A stretch of 53,155 nt of DNA, taken from assembly GCA_009778355.1 (NCBI GenBank), contig WRJY01000338.1, forward strand, positions 1 to 53,155. The letters run 5' to 3'. Shown here one piece after another: positions 44,958 to 53,155 of the stretch. The notes below the pieces were generated by a model. That model was not told the origin of the DNA. It made no database searches and saw nothing but the letters and a program-made list of their open reading frames with translations. The DNA comes from Desulfovibrionaceae bacterium (GTDB lineage Bacteria > Pseudomonadota > Gammaproteobacteria > Burkholderiales > Burkholderiaceae_C). The translations under genes were made by a program, and so were the position numbers. Numbering within the stretch: position 1 is the stretch's first letter; every line of letters starts with the position of its first letter.

Positions 44958-45962
44958 TCAAGCCTGCCGCAGCCAGAGCTTTTGCAGCAGCGCCATGTCC
45001 GGCGCGCCGGCGCGCCAGGTGCGGCCACTGCTCAGGCAACTGACCCACACTTCAGCCGGCGCGAACAGCGCGCCGTCGATCTTGTAGAAGTCGTAATCGG
45101 CCTGTTTGAACAGCTCGGCGAACGAGCGTCCGTGGTCAGGCGAATTGCCCGAAGGCAACGAACGCGCCAGCGAACGGGCCGCGTCGTCGTCGCCGCGCAC
45201 CATCAAATGCACGCGAGAGCCATACAAAATGGCATCGTTGGTGCGGCCCATGGCCTCGACGGCATCGGCGCCTGGCGAGGGCAGCGGCGCCATGGCAACG
45301 CCATCGGCGATGTCGGCCAGGGGAAAGCCCAGCTCATGCGCCTTGTGCAGCGCCACTTCGAGCACGCGCGCCACCACTTGCGCCGTTCCCGCCAGGCTGG
45401 CGGTGGGGGTGAGAATCAGGGTCAGCCCTGACGCCTGCAGGCCGCAATCGCGCAGGATTTTGTCCACCACGATCTTCGGCGGCGCCCGATCGACTTCGAG
45501 CACCAGCACGCCCGTGGACGCGCGGTCGCGGTAGCCCAGTTCGGCAAACAGTTTTTCCCTGGCCGCGAGCGCGCGCGCCGGCCCCGAACCGAGCGAAAAG
45601 AATTTCTGGCCCCCGGTCTCCTGCCTGCTTGCCGAAAGACTCCAGCCGGCGTACTGGCTGCCCAGGCACGCCAGAACCGGCTGCGAACTGCACACGTCCA
45701 GCCAGCTCGGCCAGCCTTCGCCGCTGGCGCCGCTGCGCAATTGCACGCGGCCCAGTCCGCCCATGCAGATTTCGCTCACGCGCAAACCGGCAGCCACGCT
45801 GCCGCGCGCCTGAATGCCGGCGTCGATGATGCAAACGCCGCTGCCGTCGCGCGACACGTCCAGGCCCAAAATCCCGGCATCGGCCAGCAGCGCCTGCACC
45901 AGCGGATGGGCCAGTTGGTTGACGCTTGGCAGCACTGCCAGCGTCGAAAGGGGGTTGTTCAT
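44958..45962 (-). CDS. mch: Methenyl-H4MPT cyclohydrolase
   Basis: A 334-residue enzyme hydrolysing methenyl- to formyl-H4MPT. Family motifs are GGLGRVQL, VCSSQPVLACLGSQYAGWSL, FFSLGSGPARAL, and GRTNDAILYGSRVHL near the C-terminus. ATG at 45962 overlaps the upstream ATP-grasp stop by four bases. The cyclohydrolase sits between MtdB and the formyltransferase complex in the pathway. Confidence 0.95.
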   Translation of the reverse strand: MNNPLSTLAVLPSVNQLAHPLVQALLADAGILGLDVSRDGSGVCIIDAGIQARGSVAAGLRVSEICMGGLGRVQLRSGASGEGWPSWLDVCSSQPVLACLGSQYAGWSLSASRQETGGQKFFSLGSGPARALAAREKLFAELGYRDRASTGVLVLEVDRAPPKIVVDKILRDCGLQASGLTLILTPTASLAGTAQVVARVLEVALHKAHELGFPLADIADGVAMAPLPSPGADAVEAMGRTNDAILYGSRVHLMVRGDDDAARSLARSLPSGNSPDHGRSFAELFKQADYDFYKIDGALFAPAEVWVSCLSSGRTWRAGAPDMALLQKLWLRQA

Positions 45963-47128
45963 TGCAAGGTCTCCATGAATCGAAGCAGCCGCTCGCGGCC
46001 CTGGTTCAAGCGCTGGCGTACCTGCGCCGCGCTGATGCCGCTGGCGCTGACCGTGCACACGGGGTCGTGCGCCCTGAACCGCTGGCCAGCCGCGGGCAGA
46101 TCGTGAACGTCCGCCTGCGCGGCCAGATCATGCGCCGCCGCCGCATCCAGCGTGAAAGCGCGGCGCGCGAATACGATTTCGGTTCCGCGCACCGCGCTTG
46201 CGCGCGGTTCGCTTGCCGGCCTCGTGGGCAACTGGCCATGCACGCAGGCGCGCACGTGCGCCTGCATCAAGCCAGGCTCGCCGTACAGGCTCATGCTGGC
46301 GGGCGGCCTCGGGTTGACTTCCAGCACCTGAACATTCTCCGCGTCGCGCAGGACATCGAGGCTGCACAGGCCACGCAGCGCGAACTCGCGCGTCAGCAGG
46401 CGCGCGGCGGCCGTCATCCGGCGCGCCACTTCCGCGCTCACGGGCACCGGGCCGATCGCGCCGTGGAACACGAAAGGGCGGCTGCCGCACCGGCGCACGT
46501 TCAGCTCGTTGAAGCCAAGCACATGAACGTCGCTGCCATTGGCCAGGAAGGTGGCCGACATGGGCTGCCCCGGCGCTTCGCGCTGGAAATAGCAGTGCCT
46601 GGGCAGCGGCGCATCGACCGCGCGCGAGGCGCGGCGTATGTGCCAGCCGCCGCAGCCGTGCGCGTCCTTGAGCAGCCAGCCAGAAGGCTCTTCGGGCGGT
46701 TGCCGCCGCACCCGCGGATGCGCCACGCCTTGCGCCGCGAGAAAGCCGAAAAACGTGGACGGATCCCTCAGGCGGCGCACCGCCCCGGCCTGCACCCCGA
46801 TCAGCGGCAGCATGGCCACCCCTTGTTCGAGCAACTCGGGCCTGCCGTCGAACCCGCTGCCAGCGACCCACCCCGCAAGCGGTTCCGAACCCGCGCTGGG
46901 GTGCGCCAGTTGGCGCAGCGCGGCCAACAGGCGGCCGGCATCGATGCGCAACCCGCCAGGCTCGCCGATGGCAAGCCACCGTGAAGCCGCTTGCAGCGTG
47001 TCGGCGTCGCCAAACAGATCGAGCGCGACCACCTCGAAGCCATCGCACGCGGCCGCCTCGGCCATTGCGCGCGCGCTGATGGCGGCCACGGCAATCGCCG
47101 GCATCGCCGGATTTCGATCTGGACTCAA
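45959..47128 (-). CDS. ATP-grasp protein of the H4MPT cluster (orf17-like)
   Basis: A 389-residue ATP-grasp protein: WLLKDAHGCGGWHIR (ATP loop), VLGFNELNVRR and VQVLEVNPRPPASMSLY (metal site). It matches the second ATP-grasp protein commonly found between mch and mtdB in methylotrophs, required for C1 cofactor function; it may extend methylofuran with glutamates. The start is uncertain: TTG at 47128 overlaps the mtdB stop (TTGA), while ATG at 47104 gives MPAIAVAAIS. Neither has a strong ribosome site. Confidence 0.82.
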   Translation of the reverse strand: MSPDRNPAMPAIAVAAISARAMAEAAACDGFEVVALDLFGDADTLQAASRWLAIGEPGGLRIDAGRLLAALRQLAHPSAGSEPLAGWVAGSGFDGRPELLEQGVAMLPLIGVQAGAVRRLRDPSTFFGFLAAQGVAHPRVRRQPPEEPSGWLLKDAHGCGGWHIRRASRAVDAPLPRHCYFQREAPGQPMSATFLANGSDVHVLGFNELNVRRCGSRPFVFHGAIGPVPVSAEVARRMTAAARLLTREFALRGLCSLDVLRDAENVQVLEVNPRPPASMSLYGEPGLMQAHVRACVHGQLPTRPASEPRASAVRGTEIVFARRAFTLDAAAAHDLAAQADVHDLPAAGQRFRAHDPVCTVSASGISAAQVRQRLNQGRERLLRFMETLQ

Positions 47129-48042
47129 GCCGTCTTGCCGGCCTGCCCGGCCAGGAAAGCGCGCGCCACGGCAAATGCCTCGGCAAAACCAAGCACTTGA
47201 GCTTTCTCGGCTGTGCGCATCTGCACCAGCAGGCGATGCTGCGTCTGGTACTTGACATTGCCGATGGCCAGCGCGCCAATGCCGACCGCTGGCGTGCCCA
47301 CCAAGGGCGCGGCGTCGTCCATCGCCCCGACGCCGGCGATCCCCTGCGGCGGCACGGCGTTCACGTCGGCGGCCACTTTCAGGCGCGTGGCCGCGCCGAG
47401 CGCCTCTTTCGACACCGCCTGCACGCCTGCCGCCGCGCAGGCGAGCAAGACATCGGCGTCCGCGACCGACCGGCGCACGGCATCGGGATCGCCGGCGGAC
47501 AGGCCGTGCAGGCTGACGCCAAAACGCTGCCCGGATCGATCCGCGGCCTCCTGCGCCGCATCGATGCCGTTGCGGCTGGACAGGTAAACCCTGGCCCCGG
47601 CTTGCGCGGCAATCACGCCCGCAATGCGGCCCACCGGCCCCGTGCCGCCCATGACCACCACGCGCTGCCCGTCAAGGTCTTGCCCATGACGGCGCCGCAA
47701 CGCGGCTTCGACGCAAGCCACCATGGCCGCCGCCGTGGTGTAGGCGCCGCTTGGATCGGCCATCAGCGACACGACGAAGGGCTTGACCATGGCGCTTTGG
47801 GCACGCTCCAGCATGTCGGCGGCCAGTTGCGCGTCGCGCCCGCCGATGAAGATGCCGGTGCGCGCCACGCCCTTCGGCCCACGCGAGAAGATGGCGTCCT
47901 GCGTCAGCGCGGCGACGTGCTCCAGCCCCACCTCGCAACAGGGCGCGATGATCTGGTAGCCCGCGTCGGCGGCCATGTTGATGTCAAACGGACTCGTCTG
48001 GCGGCCCGGCGTGAACATGTGGAGAATGTAAGGACGTTCCAT
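47125..48042 (-). CDS. mtdB: NAD(P)-dependent methylene-H4MPT dehydrogenase
   Basis: A 305-residue cytoplasmic enzyme oxidising methylene- to methenyl-H4MPT. MERPYILHMFTPGRQTSPFDINMAADAG is a hallmark N-terminus; the nucleotide loop GGTGPVGRIAG lies at 132-142. It could be MtdB (NAD or NADP) or MtdA (NADP only); presence in the mch operon favours MtdB. ATG at 48042 is 35 bases after mptG. Confidence 0.92.
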   Translation of the reverse strand: MERPYILHMFTPGRQTSPFDINMAADAGYQIIAPCCEVGLEHVAALTQDAIFSRGPKGVARTGIFIGGRDAQLAADMLERAQSAMVKPFVVSLMADPSGAYTTAAAMVACVEAALRRRHGQDLDGQRVVVMGGTGPVGRIAGVIAAQAGARVYLSSRNGIDAAQEAADRSGQRFGVSLHGLSAGDPDAVRRSVADADVLLACAAAGVQAVSKEALGAATRLKVAADVNAVPPQGIAGVGAMDDAAPLVGTPAVGIGALAIGNVKYQTQHRLLVQMRTAEKAQVLGFAEAFAVARAFLAGQAGKTA

Positions 48043-48077
48043 GAAAATCGGCCTGTTTTATGTGAAAGCGCGGTGAT

Positions 48078-49097
48078 TCAGGGCAGCCCGCCGGCGCGCA
48101 CGGCAGCGCCGTGGTTGCAGGCGCGCACGATGCGCAGGCTCACGGCGTCATCGGTCTGCCCGGCCGCCGCGACCAGCGCCTCGGCCTGCGCCTGCGACGC
48201 AACGATCACGAAACCAGTGGGCCCCCACGAGCTTTGACCGAGCGCAGCGCCGCCATCGCTCGAATCGGCGATCCACCGCATCAGCCGTGCAACCGCGGCG
48301 CTCGTGAAAACGCCGCCCTGTGCCGGCGCAAAGTGCTCGCCAAGCAGTTGCTGCACCCGGTGAATGCCCGCCGCGAAAGGAGCGAACTGCGCGCTCGCCG
48401 CGCCCGGCAGCACGCGCATCAACACCTGGTGACAGATTTCGGCGGCGCTGGCGCGCGGAAATGGCGGCAGCGCCGCAATGGCTTGTTTTTCAGCGCGCCC
48501 CGAAAGTCCCCGCCGCGATGTGTCCTGCACGACAACGATGCGCCAGGCCGGCGGAAATGGCAAGCGCGACAGCAGCGGCCCAGGCCATCCGTCCTCCCCT
48601 GGGCCGCCGTCGAGCAGCAGGCCGCCGTGATCGAAGCCCGCGACCCCAACGCCCGAACGCAGGCCGCGGCCAAGCCAGTGCGCCAATGTCGGGGTGTCCA
48701 CATCCAGACCGTGCCAGTGCGCAAAGGCGCGTCCGATGGCCAACGCCAACTGCGTGCCGGAGCCAAAACCAGCGTGCGGTGGCAACACCTGCCGCAGCCG
48801 CAAGGAAAGCGGCGCCAGGCGGCCCGTGCGCAGCCGCAGTGCCTGGACAATGGCGCGGGCGCGCTCCAACTCCACTTGGGCCTCGGGCGCCTCCGCCGTC
48901 ACTTCGTCAAAGGCCGCCGCCGCCAATACGACCTCGGTCGCGAACCCATCGATCACCAGCCCAAGGCTGCCAAATGAACGTCCCAGCGAACCGCCGGGAT
49001 CAAGAAACCCCAGGTGCAAACGCCCCGGCGCCCGCACGCTGACCGTGCGCTCGCACAAACTGGATTGCGAAGAAGGAGCAGCGTCAAAGACAAGCAT
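48078..49097 (-). CDS. mptG: Beta-ribofuranosylaminobenzene 5'-phosphate synthase
   Basis: A 339-residue GHMP-kinase-fold protein: VRAPGRLHLGFLDPGGSLGRSFGSLGL and LPPHAGFGSGTQLALAIGRA (about 105-123) are typical. It joins 4-hydroxy- or aminobenzoate to phosphoribosyl diphosphate, the committed step of H4MPT synthesis. It heads the seven-gene run to fae. The ribosome site is weak. A sigma-54-like promoter lies about 45 bases upstream. Confidence 0.9.
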   Translation of the reverse strand: MLVFDAAPSSQSSLCERTVSVRAPGRLHLGFLDPGGSLGRSFGSLGLVIDGFATEVVLAAAAFDEVTAEAPEAQVELERARAIVQALRLRTGRLAPLSLRLRQVLPPHAGFGSGTQLALAIGRAFAHWHGLDVDTPTLAHWLGRGLRSGVGVAGFDHGGLLLDGGPGEDGWPGPLLSRLPFPPAWRIVVVQDTSRRGLSGRAEKQAIAALPPFPRASAAEICHQVLMRVLPGAASAQFAPFAAGIHRVQQLLGEHFAPAQGGVFTSAAVARLMRWIADSSDGGAALGQSSWGPTGFVIVASQAQAEALVAAAGQTDDAVSLRIVRACNHGAAVRAGGLP

Positions 49098-49141
49098 GAG
49101 CGGTATCGAGCAACCTCTTGAGGATCGGATTCATTCCTACA

Positions 49142-49157
49142 AGCAAGGGCCGTTCCC
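49142..49157 (-). promoter_or_regulatory. Candidate sigma-54 promoter of the mptG-to-fae operon
   Basis: On the minus strand GGGAACG-GCCC-TTGCT has GG and GC with exact N10 spacing and two mismatches in the -24 box. Transcription would begin near 49131. It is the weakest of the four candidates because the surroundings are very GC-rich. Confidence 0.4.
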
Positions 49158-49355
49158 GCCGCGCGGCGCGAGGGAAAACGTTCCCTTGGCCCATGCCAAA
49201 AACAGTGGATGCGCCAAAACTGAAACACAATGTCACGCCCCGCCTGCCTTCCCACACCCGGTCGCCCTCATGCAGTTGCGCTTGGCTTCGTTCGCTGTGA
49301 CCAGCTTGCGGGAGGACTTGCACCCGCAGGAGTGCGCCCATGCTGGGCGCACCCC

Positions 49356-49394
49356 AAAAAAACGGGCGGGGCGGCTTGGCGCCGCTCCCGCCCG
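49356..49394 (-). terminator. Intrinsic terminator of the repeat-protein gene
   Basis: CGGGCGGG (49363-49370) pairs with CCCGCCCG (49387-49394), extended by GCGGC/GCCGC with one bulged base. On the minus strand this is followed by seven Ts (49362 down to 49356). It is a textbook Rho-independent terminator about 20 bases after the stop codon. Confidence 0.85.
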
Positions 49395-49414
49395 GTTCCA
49401 TTTCAGGCCGCCGT

Positions 49415-52400
49415 TCAGACCACGATCTGGTGGTTGGCCAGCAGGGTGGCCAGGTCAACGTCTACGCCGTTCAGGGTGACCAGCGCGGTACTGCCAAAGC
49501 TCCCGCCAATGCCATCGCGGTCGATGTTGATCGTGGTGTTGCCGCCGTTGCGCGTCACGCTCAGGTACTGCCCGATGTTGTCGCCGGTGTCGATGGTCGG
49601 CGTGCCGTTGATGTAGTGGGCTGGCCCATCCGCATCGGCCACGTAGCCAATCAGCAACGCCGACAAATCGATCCGGTCGGCCTTCGGCGTGGCTTCGTAG
49701 GTGCCCACCGTGAAGCCGTTGATCTGATCCACGCCATTGCCTCCGGTGGGATCGAGCGGATCGATCAGTTCGTACAGCACCGTGTTGTGGCCGCCGTGGA
49801 TAAGGTTGTACGTGTCGTTGCCGCCGCGGCCATTGAAGATGTTGTTGCCCCCCAGCGAGTCGGTGAAAGTGTCGTTGCCGCTGGTGCCGGCAATGCCTTC
49901 GATGTTCGAGAAGGTCGCCCAGTCAAAGCCGGTGTACTGCTCGCCGGTGATGCTCAGATCGACATGGATGGCCGTATTGCCGGCCAGCTTGTAGTCCACG
50001 ATGTCCATGCCGCCGGTGTCGCTCCAGGCCGTAACGCCCGATACCGTCACCGTGCCGCCGCCGCCTTCGTACTTGTTGTGCGAGCCAAGGCCCGTGGCAT
50101 AGAAGGTGTCGTTGTAGCCGGTGCCGACCACGCCGGTGACAACGTCCGCCGCGCTGCCGTCGGCGAGCGTGTAGGTGGCGTGGTTGACGGTGTTGTTGAC
50201 CGCATCGCCAGCTTCCGCCGTCAGCACGTAGCAGTGGTTGGCCGCGCCGGCTTTCAGGTCGGTCCAGGCCGCATTGACGTTCTCGATGACGTTGCCGCCG
50301 AGGTTGGGCAGCCCGCCCACGTCCTGCGACTGGCCGCCGATGGCCCTGAGCAGCACCAGGCTGTACGACTCGCTGGCACTCAGGCCGTAAAAGTCCACCA
50401 GCGCCGAGCTGTCGTTGGTCTGGTTGCCAGACTGTGGGTTGATGATCTGCGTCGATACCAGGTTGCCGTGCGAATCGAAGAGCTGCACGGTGTTGCCGAA
50501 GAAGCAGTTGATGCCGTTCTGGTCGAGAATCTTCACGTGGATCGACGTGCCGTCGGCCACCACGTTCGGATTCTGTATATAGACCGTGCCCAGCGAGCCG
50601 GTGAACAGCAGCAAGTCCTTGGCGCCGTCCCAGTTGAGATCGATCGCCAGCAGGCCGGTGACCGCAGCGCCGGGACCGGTGAGCTGGGAGCCGTTATCGG
50701 AGTGGTGCAAGGTCTTCAGGGTCGTTTGCGTGAAGCTCACCGCGCCGGTGGCCATGTTGGTGGTGTTGGTGAACAGCAGCGCCTGCTGCGTGCTGGAAGC
50801 CGATACGCTGTTGCCGGCGTAATACGGCGTTTCGATGATGTCCATCTTGCCGTCGCAGTTCCAGTCCACGGCCACCGAACCGCCGCCCTTCATCTGGTCG
50901 TTGAAGTAGTAGGTGTTGGCGCCAGGGCCGCTACCGATGCCGGAGGTGGCGTTGACGCTGGCCGTCGAGAGCTTGCCCGTGCCGTCGTTGAAGTAGATCC
51001 GGGCGTTGTTGCCGCCGTTGGACGTGGACTCGGGGCCCAGGCCCTGGAACAAGTCCATGTAGCCGTCGCCGTTGAAGTCGGCCCAGGTCAGCGACTGGCC
51101 ATCGAAGGTGTTGCTGGTGCCATCGTACAGCATGTTGTTGATGATCTGCACGATCTTCAGCGCGCCGGTACCGTCGTTGCTGGCCACCATCAGGCGGGCG
51201 TTGTTGGTGGTCGTATAAGCGCCGCTGTTGGGTTTGGCGCTGAGGTAGTTGGAACCCGCGTTGCCGCCCCAGACGACATCGACCATGCCGTCGTTGTTCA
51301 AGTCGACCGTCGAAACCGTCTTCTCCGGCGTGGCTTGGCCAGTCTGCTGGACAAGGGTCTGGTACGAATAAGAGCTGTAAACCAGCGACGGGTCTTTTTG
51401 GAAAATCCCGCCGTTGTTGACGACGAACGAGGTATCGTACCCGCCGCCGGCCTCTTCGTCGTTGGGCGTGTTGTCGCCGTAGACGAGGTCCACGTAGCCG
51501 TTGCCAGTTTTGTCGTAAGCCGCCACGCCGCCGTACCACGCCCAGCAGTTGGCGCTGTAGATATCGTAGTTGGAATTGGAAGCGGTGACGCCCGGCGTGG
51601 TGTTGCCGTTGGCGTCGGTGCCGCTGTAATCGACGCGAACCGGAGCGATGCCCTGCAGGGGCGAGCCGATCTGGAAGGCGATGTAATCGTTGTTCGTGAC
51701 GCTCGTGCCGGCGCCATAGAACAGCGCGTTGGTGTTGGTGCCGGAGGTGCCAGTCCATTGCTGTACCGCGCCTGGATGGTAGAGGTAGGCTTGCTGGCCG
51801 TCCTGGTAGTAAGAGTCATCGCCCACCAGGTCCATCAGGCCGTCGCGGTTGAAGTCGATGAAGGTGGCCGAACCGAACACGCCCCGGTTGCCGGTCAGTG
51901 TATTGGTTTTGAAACTCAGAACACTGGTGGAATCGGTGCCGTTCGCGTCCAGAACGGTCTGGTTGGCGAAGAGGCGCCACTGCCCGTTTTCACCGATGGT
52001 CATGGCCGTGGCCTTGTTGTCCGGATCGCTGGACGGCTGGATGTTAATAATCGTTGCCGGTTGACTGATAAAAAGTTCGTTGCGGGTATCGTCCTTGGCG
52101 ATGATGTTGCCGCCGCTGTCTTTCAATACGGCAACAACGTCATAGGTTCGCGGGTCCAGCGCATCCGCGTCCGGTATCTGCACATACCAGGTGTTGTTGC
52201 GCGGATCGACCACCACCATGCCGTCTTGCGAGGTGTAGGTGTGGCCGCCAACGCTGACCTCCACGTATTCGCCGGGCATGATGGCAAAACCCGTCGCGCC
52301 CGTGATGATCGGCGTGGTATCCGTCGTGTTCTGACTGTTGACGGTAACGACCAGGTGAACGCTGAAGGTGAAGCCGTTGGAGTCGCCGCCCGCGTTACCC

Positions 52401-53155
52401 GCGGTGTCAACCACGTGCGCCGTGTAGGTATAGGTTGTATCGCTGTGGAGGTTGGGCAGTTGCAGCGACCAACTGAGGGGGCCGGTCGGTTCGGCGTAAC
52501 CGATGAAGGTCGATCCTTCGAAAACCGCCACCCGCTCGCCATCGGCCAGCTCGGTATTCAGCGTGCCATTGAGCACCGGCTGCCGGTCGTCGGTGGTGGT
52601 GCCTGGGCCGAACTGGCCTTGCTCCGCGCCGACGTCGTCCGTGTAGGTGGTGATGGTCGGCACGGCCAGCGGCGTAGCGGTGTCGATGATCACGATCTGA
52701 TCGGTCACCGGGCCGGACAGCTCGACAATGTTGACCACCCGCGCATGGAACGTGTAGGCGCCATCGTCCAGCGGGACAGTGGCGTCGTACTGGTAAACGC
52801 CGCTGCCGGGGCTGGTTTCGGTGGCGTCGTGCCAGACGCCATCGCCCAGCGATATCTGTACCTTATCGCCGGCGCCCAGCGTGCCGGTGGTCAGTTCCGC
52901 GCTCACAACCAGCGTGTTGTCGCTGGTGATGAAGTCAGTGGCGCTTTCGCCTGTGTCTTCGGTGATGGCGGTGATCGTTGCCACCGCCGTCGGCCCGTCG
53001 GTGATGATCTGAATCAACTGGTTGGCCGGGGTGCCATCGTTACCGGCCACGTCCACGATCTTCATATGGATCGTCGCGGTGCTGGTCAACATGGCGTCGT
53101 CGTAACTCACGCTGACGCCGTCCACGCCGATTGCGCTGCTGATGTCGGTCCAGAT
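49415..53155 (-). CDS. Giant secreted Ig-like/FG-GAP repeat protein, C-terminal part (5' end beyond window)
   Basis: The frame stays open to the window edge, so at least 1246 residues are seen and the N-terminus is missing. In order: bacterial Ig-like repeats (SDNTLVVSAELTTGTLGAGDKV and similar), a long FG-GAP/VCBS region with calcium-type loops (DFNRDGLMDL, DLNNDGMVDV, DFNGDGYMDL, DWNCDGKMDI, DLNWDGAKDL), then RTX-like repeats (GTSGNDTFTD, NGRGGNDTYNL). The end is a type I secretion target domain, LATLLANHQIVV. This is a BapA-like adhesin or surface protein exported by a type I system that is not in the window. A strong terminator follows. Confidence 0.88.
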   Translation of the reverse strand: MWTDISSAIGVDGVSVSYDDAMLTSTATIHMKIVDVAGNDGTPANQLIQIITDGPTAVATITAITEDTGESATDFITSDNTLVVSAELTTGTLGAGDKVQISLGDGVWHDATETSPGSGVYQYDATVPLDDGAYTFHARVVNIVELSGPVTDQIVIIDTATPLAVPTITTYTDDVGAEQGQFGPGTTTDDRQPVLNGTLNTELADGERVAVFEGSTFIGYAEPTGPLSWSLQLPNLHSDTTYTYTAHVVDTAGNAGGDSNGFTFSVHLVVTVNSQNTTDTTPIITGATGFAIMPGEYVEVSVGGHTYTSQDGMVVVDPRNNTWYVQIPDADALDPRTYDVVAVLKDSGGNIIAKDDTRNELFISQPATIINIQPSSDPDNKATAMTIGENGQWRLFANQTVLDANGTDSTSVLSFKTNTLTGNRGVFGSATFIDFNRDGLMDLVGDDSYYQDGQQAYLYHPGAVQQWTGTSGTNTNALFYGAGTSVTNNDYIAFQIGSPLQGIAPVRVDYSGTDANGNTTPGVTASNSNYDIYSANCWAWYGGVAAYDKTGNGYVDLVYGDNTPNDEEAGGGYDTSFVVNNGGIFQKDPSLVYSSYSYQTLVQQTGQATPEKTVSTVDLNNDGMVDVVWGGNAGSNYLSAKPNSGAYTTTNNARLMVASNDGTGALKIVQIINNMLYDGTSNTFDGQSLTWADFNGDGYMDLFQGLGPESTSNGGNNARIYFNDGTGKLSTASVNATSGIGSGPGANTYYFNDQMKGGGSVAVDWNCDGKMDIIETPYYAGNSVSASSTQQALLFTNTTNMATGAVSFTQTTLKTLHHSDNGSQLTGPGAAVTGLLAIDLNWDGAKDLLLFTGSLGTVYIQNPNVVADGTSIHVKILDQNGINCFFGNTVQLFDSHGNLVSTQIINPQSGNQTNDSSALVDFYGLSASESYSLVLLRAIGGQSQDVGGLPNLGGNVIENVNAAWTDLKAGAANHCYVLTAEAGDAVNNTVNHATYTLADGSAADVVTGVVGTGYNDTFYATGLGSHNKYEGGGGTVTVSGVTAWSDTGGMDIVDYKLAGNTAIHVDLSITGEQYTGFDWATFSNIEGIAGTSGNDTFTDSLGGNNIFNGRGGNDTYNLIHGGHNTVLYELIDPLDPTGGNGVDQINGFTVGTYEATPKADRIDLSALLIGYVADADGPAHYINGTPTIDTGDNIGQYLSVTRNGGNTTINIDRDGIGGSFGSTALVTLNGVDVDLATLLANHQIVV

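Larger units (their letters stand above)
49098..49414. other. Intergenic region between mptG and the repeat-protein gene
   Basis: This stretch of 317 bases holds the candidate promoter of mptG and a small palindrome (AGGGAA-AACG-TTCCCT, 49171-49186). An exact 9-bp hairpin (GTGCGCCCA-TGC-TGGGCGCAC, 49332-49352) follows, then the terminator of the large gene. A stretch near 49270-49352 reads as a short frame ending LREDLHPQECAHAGRT, which I think recurs in other Burkholderiales as a noncoding repeat, but I could not verify this. Confidence 0.4.

Noticed and set aside
1..53155. CRISPR array, tRNA, rRNA, prophage or integrase
   Set aside because: No regularly spaced repeats, tRNA-like cloverleaf or recombinase motifs were found by eye on either strand.

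Overview
The window reads as a GC-rich chromosome segment from a methylotrophic betaproteobacterium, most likely of the Burkholderiales. The Bug/TctC-type binding proteins, the FdsGBA-type formate dehydrogenase and the bacterial tetrahydromethanopterin (H4MPT) gene set support this. I could not run a database search, so family names come from motif recognition, and genus is not determined. About 49 kb of the 53 kb is close to a complete methanol-to-CO2 programme.

Layout. 2-1410: the end of an mfnF-like gene and an mfnE-like kinase (methylofuran side), followed by an AT-richer gene for a multi-pass membrane protein with a patatin lipase domain (1434-4028). 4153-6279: an orphan Bug-type binding protein and glutamate racemase murI, both minus strand. 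6395-9829 (minus): mfnB, DUF447, a dihydropteroate-synthase-like protein and a DmrB-like flavoprotein, all H4MPT/methylofuran biosynthesis. These lie just downstream of a sigma-54 activator gene (9846-11843) that diverges from a folB-like gene (12024-12527). 12539-22298 (minus): xoxF, xoxG, xoxJ, two unrecognised exported proteins and mxaRSACKL, a lanthanide-type methanol dehydrogenase with its assembly genes and no mxaF or mxaI. 22713-29944 (plus): ABC ATPase, beta-propeller, binding protein, ABC-2 permease, a Bug-type receptor and a TonB receptor, which resembles a lanthanide-uptake (lut) cluster. 29983-34099 (minus): a second TonB receptor, DUF779 and an aldehyde dehydrogenase. 34323-42291 (minus): fdsG, fdsB, an oxalate/formate-family transporter, fdsA, fdhD and fdsD. 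42458-49097 (minus): fae, a CitG-like gene, an MptN-like ATP-grasp gene, mch, a second ATP-grasp gene, mtdB and mptG. 49415-53155: the C-terminal part of a giant secreted repeat protein.

How it works together: XoxF oxidises methanol in the periplasm and passes electrons to XoxG. Formaldehyde is captured by Fae on H4MPT, then MtdB and Mch take it to formyl-H4MPT. The formyltransferase/hydrolase genes are not in the window but probably lie nearby. Formate is oxidised by Fds with NAD+. The lut-like cluster probably supplies lanthanide for XoxF.

The most interesting signal is regulatory. Sigma-54 (-24/-12) promoter matches with exact GG-N10-GC spacing lie in front of folB, xoxF, the lut-like operon and the mptG-to-fae operon, and a sigma-54 activator gene sits in the middle of the island. 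This suggests a sigma-54-controlled lanthanide methylotrophy regulon that I do not know to have been described. Other items: a Bug receptor embedded in the lut-like operon, a dispersed repeat translated in frame in two proteins, and a terminator-like hairpin between xoxF and xoxG.
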